Below, one piece after another: positions 8,568 to 14,266 of a stretch of DNA of 21,749 nt. The notes under the pieces were generated by a model. That model was not told the DNA's origin, ran no database searches, and worked only from the letters and a program-made list of their open reading frames with translations. How positions within the stretch are numbered: the first letter of the stretch is position 1; each line of letters opens with the position of its first letter. The stretch spans positions 1-21,749 of the forward strand of contig JBLIOL010000051.1 in the NCBI GenBank assembly GCA_047639615.1, written 5' to 3'. Origin of the DNA: CAYWNK01 sp047639615. Lineage in GTDB: Bacteria; Planctomycetota; UBA1135; GCA-002686595. A program made the position numbers and the translations under genes.

Positions 8568-8705
8568 CTACACACCTAGTCGAAAGGTAACCTGTTCACT
8601 CGCCGCGGAAATTGCGACCCCTTCGTCAACGAAGAGCGGAACAGTCCCCACCTGGCCATCCGACAGCGTCTCGACCAAGGCATCCTGCTCTAGCGTTCGC
8701 TTACA
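8568..8705 (-). pseudogene. Possible C-terminal remnant of a lost coding sequence (about 45 codons)
   Basis: Reading the - strand from about 8705 to the TAG at 8568-8570 gives 45 residues that look protein-like, alternating hydrophobic and polar positions (includes LVETLSDGQVGTVPLFVDEG), and end at a natural stop. Upstream, the same frame degenerates into a Pro/Arg/His-rich translation with no credible start or ribosome binding site. I recognise no family. It may be the tail of a decayed or truncated gene; chance is a real alternative. Confidence 0.2.
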
Positions 8706-8788
8706 GCGGCCGGGCAGGTCGTGGTGAACGAACGCAGGAGGGCAGGTCGAAGCCGGCGGCGCCCGGCCGCAGGCCGGATGCTGGCGAT

Positions 8789-8820
8789 GGGAGGGTCGGG
8801 GTTGCTGGGGAGGGGCAGGG
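8789..8820 (+). other. Candidate G-quadruplex motif
   Basis: Six runs of three or four guanines (8789-8791, 8793-8795, 8798-8801, 8807-8810, 8812-8815, 8818-8820) are separated by loops of 1, 2, 5, 1 and 2 bases. It fits the G3+N1-7 rule with two spare tracts. It lies in non-coding DNA between convergent genes, 11 bases after the 8763-8777 hairpin, so codon bias does not explain it. Confidence 0.7.
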
Positions 8821-8887
8821 CTGTCCGCCGGCACTGAAGCTCGGGCGCGCCGCCGTCCGCCCCTCTTGTGCAATACCTACAGAGCAC

Positions 8888-10840
8888 TCAGTTCTCGTCG
8901 GCGGGGGCAGCTGACTTCGAGCCCAGGGTGAGTACGGTTGAAAACTCCGCTCCTGCGATGATGGCCCGGACCTCTGCTGAGACGGCTTCAGACACGGTCG
9001 TCACCTGCGCGATGTCACCGATGGCGTAGCCCTCTAGAGCCGCCTGAACGGTCCATTCGATCAGAGGCTCACCATTGATTGATGGCACCATCCGCGATTC
9101 GATTGCGGGCAGGTGATTGAAGCGAGCCCAGCCTTCATCATCGCTCTGTGCGGTGAAGCGTTCTTCAAAAGCAGATGGCATGTCCCCAATCAGGAGCCGC
9201 TTTCGATAGCTAAGCCCGCTGGGGTGGTCGTAGCAGTTCCACTCGCTCAAGAACGGGCGGGTTTGGACTGTGGCTCCAGGGAGGGGCTTGCCTGATTCAT
9301 CGAGGACTCGAACTCGAAAGCCCACATTCGCGGTTAAGCGTAGCTCCAAGTTGTTCGGGTCCTCGCCCGTTCCGTCGTCCTTGGGAAGGGCGTAGCCGGT
9401 TCCACCCGGTGCGAGGGCTACGATGGGGTAGGTCCGAGAGGAATTCCCGACACCTTCGAGGACAGCTTCGGCCGCCCGGAAGTACCCGTCTGAATCTGTG
9501 AGCGCTAAGGGCCGTGGATGCGTGACTTGACCCAAGCCGGAAAGACTGACGATGGCCGCGCCCTCCACAGGTTCTCCTGCTTGGTCGATTACGCGTCCGC
9601 CGATCGATAGCGCGCGCAGGGGATCGATCAGAGAGAAGTTCTCAACGAGGCCTTTGCGGCGGTAGTTGGCTGAACGCAGGAACCTCTCTTGCGCTTCCGC
9701 TTCGCGCGGCACGCGCCAGGTTTCGTATCCGGGGACGCACACCTCGATCAAGGGCACGGTGCCGGTCGGGACCTCCTCTTCAAGTAGATCAAACTCAAAG
9801 CGGCCAGCGGCGTCGGTGACGGCGGCTACGCGTCGAGCGCCGGCCTGGCTCTCAAGCCAAATCTTAATGTCGGCCTCGTATCGCCCGCTGCCCATGGGAT
9901 GGACTCTGCCCCTGCACGTGCGCTGCGTCTGGGCTGTGGGGTCAGCGGGAGCATCCCCCAGGGAAGTGCTAGCACGGGCGAGTGCGCGTTTCGGCTTCTC
10001 ATGGTCCGCGGCGGGCGAGCTGCTCCGCGACGCGTCCTGCGTGTCCTCGACTCGGCCGGCGGCTAGCAGTGTCTGCGCGGGAGCTTCGGGCGCGGTGCCC
10101 CAATCGAGTGCGAAGCCCAGGGTCGCGATTAGACCTAGCCCCGCCACGAGGCTCAAGCCAAGCGGCAGCGTCGCCGGCGCCGCCAGGCTGACTCGCTTGC
10201 CCGTGGCAGCGCTGAGTACATGCGCGCGCACCTGCGCCAGTCCGCGCGGCCGGCGCAGGATCGCGGCGAGTCCGAAGGCGTAGCCGCCCGGCAGGAGCCG
10301 ACGCAGCAGGCCTAGGCCGCGGTGGAGATTCACGCGGGTGTGGGTGGGGGAGAGTGCCAGCTCGCCCGCGACCTCCGCGGGGCGCTTGCCTTCCAGCAGG
10401 ACTCCACGCAGCACGCGGCCGTAGTTGTCCGGCAGGTTGTGCACGGCCTCGGTCACGGCGCCGCGCCACTCCTTGTCCTGGGCAAGTTGTTGGGGATCCG
10501 TGCCAGCGACGGCAGCGTCCGTTGCGCGTGGGTTATCCAAACCCTCCAGCTCGCGATTGCGCGCGCCGGCGCCGCGCGCCTGCCTGGCATGCAGCGCCAG
10601 GATGCCCACCAGCCACGGCACTAAGGGCCGCTCTGCGTTGTAGGTCTGCGCCTTTTCGATGGCGGTCAGGAAGGTGGCCTGGACCAGGTCCGCCGCCTCC
10701 AGGCGAGCCTGCTTGCCATGCACCAGATAGCGCGCAACGCGCCCAAGCTCCGGTGCCACCTCATCAAAGACGCGTGCCAGGTGGTCCGCGCCAGCGCCGC
10801 GGGCGTACTGTTCAAAGTGCTGTTCGATCGTTTGTTTCAT
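8888..10840 (-). CDS. Second ECF-type sigma factor - transmembrane helix - carboxypeptidase-regulatory-like domain fusion, 650 aa
   Basis: The ATG at 10840 (MKQTIEQHFE) has GGAGG five bases upstream and is preferred over the in-frame ATG 15 bases earlier. Residues about 20-90 are sigma region 2 (ADLVQATFLTAIEKA; WLVGILALHARQ) and about 125-182 are region 4 (LPDNYGRVLRGVLLEG...RVNLHRGLGLLRRLL). Region 4 is more divergent than in the first fusion, with the recognition helix reading SPTHTRVNLHRG. One hydrophobic helix spans 223-246, followed by a low-complexity Ala/Ser/Pro linker (247-305) and about three carboxypeptidase-regulatory-like beta domains (308-405, 412-502, 505-640), for example GRVIDQAGEPVEGAAIVSLSG and RVLDESGKPLPGATVQ. 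The expected topology is a DNA-binding domain inside and sandwich domains outside. No anti-sigma gene is next to it. The N-terminal architecture matches the 2604-5192 gene, but the extracytoplasmic parts are too different for a recent duplication. Confidence 0.88.
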   Translation of the reverse strand: MKQTIEQHFEQYARGAGADHLARVFDEVAPELGRVARYLVHGKQARLEAADLVQATFLTAIEKAQTYNAERPLVPWLVGILALHARQARGAGARNRELEGLDNPRATDAAVAGTDPQQLAQDKEWRGAVTEAVHNLPDNYGRVLRGVLLEGKRPAEVAGELALSPTHTRVNLHRGLGLLRRLLPGGYAFGLAAILRRPRGLAQVRAHVLSAATGKRVSLAAPATLPLGLSLVAGLGLIATLGFALDWGTAPEAPAQTLLAAGRVEDTQDASRSSSPAADHEKPKRALARASTSLGDAPADPTAQTQRTCRGRVHPMGSGRYEADIKIWLESQAGARRVAAVTDAAGRFEFDLLEEEVPTGTVPLIEVCVPGYETWRVPREAEAQERFLRSANYRRKGLVENFSLIDPLRALSIGGRVIDQAGEPVEGAAIVSLSGLGQVTHPRPLALTDSDGYFRAAEAVLEGVGNSSRTYPIVALAPGGTGYALPKDDGTGEDPNNLELRLTANVGFRVRVLDESGKPLPGATVQTRPFLSEWNCYDHPSGLSYRKRLLIGDMPSAFEERFTAQSDDEGWARFNHLPAIESRMVPSINGEPLIEWTVQAALEGYAIGDIAQVTTVSEAVSAEVRAIIAGAEFSTVLTLGSKSAAPADEN

Positions 10841-11146
10841 GATTGCCTCCAGCACTCCTCCAGGCCACGGCCACTAACGTTACAGGAATTCCTTGGTCGG
10901 GAATTTGGGGCTTTGGCGATCGGTTCCCCTAGGTTCTCCGCTTGAGTGGATAGAACCAAGAGCCCCGCACCCAAGGGATCTTACTACTGCTACTCAGGCC
11001 TCGAGCCACTGCCATGAGTCCCAAGGGTGCCAAGGCCCTCGGTTAAGACCGAGCCCGCGATTTATCGCGGGCTCGATCGCGTTTAGGCCCGGTCGCGTTT
11101 AGGCCTGGTCGCGTTTAGGCCCGGTCGCGTTTTGGCTCGGTCGCGT
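10841..11146. other. 306-bp gene-free interval upstream of the second sigma-fusion gene
   Basis: No coding sequence is supported; short frames here have no ribosome binding site and no recognisable protein. It holds the ribosome binding site of the sigma gene, an inverted pair AATTCC / GGAATT (10887-10892 and 10900-10905) that could be an operator, a perfect hairpin (11051-11074) and the 16-bp tandem array from 11075 onward. I could not identify a confident -35/-10 pair. Confidence 0.6.
11051..11074. terminator. Perfect 10-bp hairpin, possible (factor-assisted) terminator
   Basis: GAGCCCGCGA and TCGCGGGCTC form a perfect 10-bp stem around a 4-base TTTA loop. It lies 73 bases beyond the stop of the - strand gene 11147-12043 and upstream of the sigma gene. 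No T-tract follows on either strand, so it is not a textbook intrinsic terminator; it may block transcription or protect an RNA 3' end. Confidence 0.45.
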
Positions 11147-11154
11147 TTAGGCCT
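11075..11154. repeat. 16-bp tandem array, five copies, running into a gene's stop codon
   Basis: Five head-to-tail 16-bp units with consensus GGTCGCGTTTAGGCCY lie at 11075-11090, 11091-11106, 11107-11122, 11123-11138 and 11139-11154. The first begins GA and the fourth reads GTTTTGGCTC; GGTC at 11155 starts a partial sixth. The last unit encodes the terminal DQA and the TAA stop (11147-11149) of the - strand gene. The unit carries TAA on the - strand and is not a multiple of three, so successive copies put stops in different frames. Confidence 0.93.
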
Positions 11155-12043
11155 GGTCCGTGGGCAGCGGTGCGGAATAGACCATGGTGACCTGGGTTCC
11201 GGCCAGCGGGTGGGACAGGCTGATGCGGTAGATCCGGAATCGTTCCTGCTGCCAGTCAAGGCGCTCGTAGACGCACTCGATGAGCTCTCGGTAGCGGGGG
11301 AACTCGGCTAGCGCCAGAGCTTCGAGATTGGATCCCAGGGACTCGAGATCCTCGGACAAGATGCGCAGGTCGAGGTCCCGTTCGGGATCGCGTGCACGCG
11401 CCGGTCCACGACTGGCTATGTCGTAGGACAGCAGCTCTGGGGCCCGACCGTCGAAGAGGTCCTCGTGCACGATCAGGTCAAAGACCATGCGCTTGGTCGC
11501 CATTTCTGGCACCGTGTAGAAGTACTGCAGCCGCGTCAAATTGGGCCGTAGGGTCGGGATCTCATTGCGATTGACTTCGGCGATGACGAGGTCCACACGC
11601 GAGTCCGGACCGCTACCGGTCGGGCCGAGCGAGTATTGGATCTGCGTTCCGTAACGTACGGCTTGCAGCGGCGCGGGGGGGGCCACGCAGAACTCATTCA
11701 GGCGCACGGAATTCATGCCCTCGAGTGCGGGCTCCCCCGCAAGGTTGGTCGGGATGCGCGGCCGTTCGGCAGCTTCCTCGGCCTCCCTCACCTGCTTGGC
11801 TGGAATCCTCGCGGTGCCTAGGGTGACGGCCGCCCCCGGGCGCCTGCGGTCGATGCCGATCAGGGCTTTGACATTGACCACATCGACCAAGTCGGGCGCA
11901 GTGCCAGGCTGCAGGAGCAGGGTGCAAAGCTCGAGCCCGCTCGAGACGCCGTCCAGTTCGCACATGGCGCTGAAAATCGTCTCGCGCTTACTGGCCTCGA
12001 ATTTGGCCCGTTGTTGGTCGGGGCGCGGGGAGGAGGCGGGCAT
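11147..12043 (-). CDS. Hypothetical cytoplasmic protein, 298 aa
   Basis: I do not recognise a family. The protein has no signal peptide and no membrane helix. The N-terminal ~40 residues are charged and helical (RPDQQRAKFEASKRETIF), followed by a mixed region with a strongly charged helix (AKQVREAEEAAERPRIP, about 82-98). The C-terminal half has alternating beta-like stretches (RVDLVIAEVNR, TRLQYFYTVPE, MVFDLIVHEDLF, FRIYRISLSHPLAGTQVTMVYSAP) that suggest a compact alpha/beta domain. The start ATG has no clear Shine-Dalgarno, but an extended -10-like element (12050-12058) ends 6 bases before it, so a leaderless transcript is possible; it also lies only 30 bases after the DUF1697 stop and could be read through. 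The last three codons and the stop lie inside the 16-bp tandem array. Confidence 0.7.
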   Translation of the reverse strand: MPASSPRPDQQRAKFEASKRETIFSAMCELDGVSSGLELCTLLLQPGTAPDLVDVVNVKALIGIDRRRPGAAVTLGTARIPAKQVREAEEAAERPRIPTNLAGEPALEGMNSVRLNEFCVAPPAPLQAVRYGTQIQYSLGPTGSGPDSRVDLVIAEVNRNEIPTLRPNLTRLQYFYTVPEMATKRMVFDLIVHEDLFDGRAPELLSYDIASRGPARARDPERDLDLRILSEDLESLGSNLEALALAEFPRYRELIECVYERLDWQQERFRIYRISLSHPLAGTQVTMVYSAPLPTDQA

Positions 12044-12049
12044 CCGCCT

Positions 12050-12058
12050 ACATTAACA
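12050..12058 (-). promoter_or_regulatory. Candidate extended -10 element just upstream of the hypothetical gene
   Basis: The - strand reads TGTTAATGT, matching the extended -10 pattern TGnTAnnnT, and ends 6 bases before the ATG at 12043. This spacing would put the transcription start at or beside the start codon. No good -35 is seen. Confidence 0.35.
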
Positions 12059-12073
12059 CAATGCTCAGACGGC

Positions 12074-12601
12074 CTAGAGTTCGCGCAGGGCGTTCAATGT
12101 GCGCCAGTTGCGGCCGGTGCTGGTGACCCCCAGCAGCTTCTCTGCACGGGCGGCCAGCTTGGAGCGGCCGATCCCGTCAGGTGCATGCAGGTAGAAGACC
12201 TTGTCATTTAAGGCCCAGCTTTCCGTGGGGCCCTTGAGGGCGTCCAGCCCGGCCAGGTCGGGCTTGGTCGGCTTCTTCTCCAGGAGCGAGAGGTGCAGGG
12301 TCTTGGGCTCGACGGTCGCCCTCGGGAAGGGGTTGGCGAGCATGGCTGCGTCCAATTCCTTGGGCTCGAGCAAAACCAGGCTGACCTCGAAGCCGAAGCT
12401 CTCGTGGATAGCAGCTCGAATGGTCTTGGCGCAGGCGGCCTTGGCCTTGCTGGGCCAACGGAAGCTCACGTTCCCGCTCTGAATGTAGGTACGCACCTCG
12501 CTCGCGCCGAGCTCTTCCAAGAGAGCTATCAGCGCCTTCATGGGCATGCGGTTGTTGCCTCCCACGTTGATGCCACGCAGCAGGCCAAGGAATCTAGTCA
12601 T
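12074..12601 (-). CDS. DUF1697 domain protein, 175 aa
   Basis: The full-length protein matches the DUF1697 family: an N-terminal FLGLLRGINVGGNNRMPMKAL segment, then LEELGASEVRTYIQSGNVSF, and near the C-terminus KLAARAEKLLGVTSTGRNWRTLNAL. The length (about 175 aa) is normal for the family. The fold is a small cytosolic alpha/beta protein with two ferredoxin-like subdomains; its biochemical role is not known. The ATG lies 5 bases after the stop of the upstream propeller gene on the same strand, so the two are probably co-transcribed, although one is exported and the other cytosolic. Every conserved block I remember is present, so the gene looks intact. Confidence 0.9.
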   Translation of the reverse strand: MTRFLGLLRGINVGGNNRMPMKALIALLEELGASEVRTYIQSGNVSFRWPSKAKAACAKTIRAAIHESFGFEVSLVLLEPKELDAAMLANPFPRATVEPKTLHLSLLEKKPTKPDLAGLDALKGPTESWALNDKVFYLHAPDGIGRSKLAARAEKLLGVTSTGRNWRTLNALREL

Positions 12602-12606
12602 GGATT

Positions 12607-14175
12607 CTAGTGCGGGTAGACCAAGCGGCCGATGCGGTTCGCGCTGGAGAGCGTGTACCAGATGGCGCCGTCGGCGGCCACGGTCAGGCCGTCCTTGAGC
12701 CCAGGGTTGTTGTTCGGGATCGGGAACTTGCGCAGGATGCCGAGGCTCTTGTCGTGCACCATGATGAAGCCCGAGCCGCGCGTGCCGCAGGCCACGTCAC
12801 CATTGGGCGCGGTGAACAGCGGGCCGCCCACTTGGGTGGGCATGCCGAAGTCGAAGAAGGTGAAGCCACCGGTCTGCGGATCAAAGTAGCCCATCTCGTC
12901 ACGGGTCCAGAGGGAGAACCAGACCTTGCCGTCGGAGATGGCGGCGAAGGCGGGGCCGCCGCCGCCGGGGATGGAGACTTCGGTGTAGACGCCCGTGGTC
13001 AGGTCTAGGCGTCCCAATTCATTGGAGTTGAACTGCGTGAACCAGACGATCTTGCCGGGCGCCTCAACCCCAGAAACCACGTGCGGATTGGGGGTCGGGA
13101 TGAGTAGGTTGCGGATCCAAGTCTGCGTGGCCGGATCCCACTCAACGATACGCCCCGCGTGCTCGGTAACGATGATCGTGTCGTTGGTGGTCTGGGTCGG
13201 GATGGCTAGGGTGCTTACATTGGTCGGGCTCGCGTAGGAGCTGTGAATGTAGGTGGTCGTGTCGAGCACCCCCAAGCGACCGATGTTGTAGAGCCCGGAA
13301 TAGACCTCGTTGTTGCGCGAGACCATCAGTCCGTCGGGCACGCCGCCAGGCTGGGTCAGATAGGAAGTGAAGTTTTCGGTGATCGGGTTGAAGCGCGTGA
13401 CCACGTCGTTGCTCGGCTGACTGAACCAGACGTTACCTGAAGAATCCGTGTCGATCTGATCCGGGAAGGTTCCCATGGAGAGGGGCCAGATTGTCATCTC
13501 GTGATCGATAGGGGTGATCTCGCTGGCCAGGGCGGCGGCGGTCCAGCTGACGGTGGTGACCGAGAACTGCGGGCCCTGTACGACCCGTCGCTGGACGCCG
13601 GCGTCAACCGTCGTGGTGCTGGTGGCGGGCTGCAGTTGGTAGCTACGGTCGGCCACCTGAGTGGAGAGGTAGCTGGCGCCTTCCGGAGCGTTGCCGGCGA
13701 AGGGCGTGACACCTGCGGTCGGACCCGGGATGTCGTTGAGCAGGCCTTCGAGCTGGCCGTTGCGCCAGAACAAGCGCAGGCCATAACCCTGCACCGGCAC
13801 CTCGCCCACGCGCAGTTGGTAGGTCCAGGTGAGCAGGCCGCCGGCGCGCTCGCTGCTGGACTCGAAGGCCGCGTTGAGGCCTGCGTGGCCGAGCTGCGTT
13901 CCGGCCGCGCTTAACCAGCGTGCGACGGCGCTACGATCCATGGGCAGCTGGGTGCTCCCCTCAGGCCAAACGAGGTATGGCAACGCGCTGAACACGACCA
14001 TGGTGTTCATCTCTAAGCCGCCCAGGACCTGTACCTCGCTCTGCCGGTCCCCATGGCGCTCGGTCATCAGGAAGGGATCCAGCGCGGTCGGGAGCTCCTG
14101 CGCCTGGGCCGCGGCCCAGTCAGGAGTCATGCAGGAGAATGCGAGGATGGCGGCGATGCGGACCGGTGTGTGCAT
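12607..14175 (-). CDS. Secreted Vgb-like (streptogramin-lyase family) beta-propeller with FTP-like N-terminal domain, 522 aa
   Basis: Residues 1-23 are a signal peptide (likely cut after AAA). About 225-520 is a propeller of repeats such as NVWFSQPSNDVVTRFNP, KIVWFTQFNSNELGRLD, KVWFSLWTRDEMGYFDP and AIWYTLSSANRIGRLVY, the '[WF]FT....N.IGR' blade pattern of virginiamycin B lyase (COG4257) relatives. The last blades lack the HG...E pair that I recall as catalytic in the lyase, so antibiotic inactivation is unlikely. The region between signal and propeller (about 75-225) contains YQLRVGEVPVQGYGLRLFWR and GQLEGLLNDIPGP, resembling the FTP/PepSY-like propeptide pattern 'Y.Q...GvpV.G..l.v....G.l..v'; that link is inference. 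The leader RNA is heavily structured (14178-14266) and no Shine-Dalgarno is seen. It probably heads a unit with the DUF1697 gene. Confidence 0.82.
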   Translation of the reverse strand: MHTPVRIAAILAFSCMTPDWAAAQAQELPTALDPFLMTERHGDRQSEVQVLGGLEMNTMVVFSALPYLVWPEGSTQLPMDRSAVARWLSAAGTQLGHAGLNAAFESSSERAGGLLTWTYQLRVGEVPVQGYGLRLFWRNGQLEGLLNDIPGPTAGVTPFAGNAPEGASYLSTQVADRSYQLQPATSTTTVDAGVQRRVVQGPQFSVTTVSWTAAALASEITPIDHEMTIWPLSMGTFPDQIDTDSSGNVWFSQPSNDVVTRFNPITENFTSYLTQPGGVPDGLMVSRNNEVYSGLYNIGRLGVLDTTTYIHSSYASPTNVSTLAIPTQTTNDTIIVTEHAGRIVEWDPATQTWIRNLLIPTPNPHVVSGVEAPGKIVWFTQFNSNELGRLDLTTGVYTEVSIPGGGGPAFAAISDGKVWFSLWTRDEMGYFDPQTGGFTFFDFGMPTQVGGPLFTAPNGDVACGTRGSGFIMVHDKSLGILRKFPIPNNNPGLKDGLTVAADGAIWYTLSSANRIGRLVYPH

Positions 14176-14177
14176 GG

Positions 14178-14266
14178 CGGTAGCGATAGGGGCCTGGTGG
14201 TTCGGAGCTGCGGTAGCCTGCCGCGGCTACCCTGACCCTAGTCCACCAGGCCCATTTGGGCTACCG
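14178..14266 (-). promoter_or_regulatory. Three nested inverted repeats between the cytochrome stop and the propeller start
   Basis: Three perfect stems are nested: outer CGGTAGC (14178-14184) / GCTACCG (14260-14266), 7 bp; middle GGGCCTGGTGG (14190-14200) / CCACCAGGCCC (14243-14253), 11 bp; inner GGTAGCC (14212-14218) / GGCTACC (14225-14231), 7 bp with a 6-base loop. The structure fills the 85-bp gap, takes in the cytochrome TAG and ends two bases before the ATG at 14175. It lacks a U-tract. It could act as a processing or attenuation element between the two genes, or as a structured leader controlling translation. Confidence 0.6.

Larger units (their letters stand above)
8468..8887. other. 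420-bp non-coding block between two convergent genes
   Basis: No convincing gene is seen here. Frames on either strand are short, with proline/arginine-rich translations typical of unselected GC-rich DNA. The block contains a possible gene remnant on the - strand (8568-8705), a perfect 6-bp hairpin CCGGCC-GCA-GGCCGG (8763-8777) and a guanine-tract cluster (8789-8820). No U-tract terminator is visible for either flanking gene. Confidence 0.6.

Noticed and set aside
10893..11102. 69-codon + strand open frame upstream of the second sigma gene
   Set aside because: No ribosome binding site, no recognisable sequence, and it runs through the hairpin and into the tandem repeat.
11075..11154. CRISPR array
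   Set aside because: Units are 16 bp and directly adjacent with no unique spacers, and there are no cas genes; it is a plain tandem repeat.
12607..14175. Streptogramin (virginiamycin B) resistance lyase
   Set aside because: Only the propeller blade pattern matches; the C-terminal catalytic His/Glu region I recall is absent, and the protein is exported with an extra N-terminal domain.
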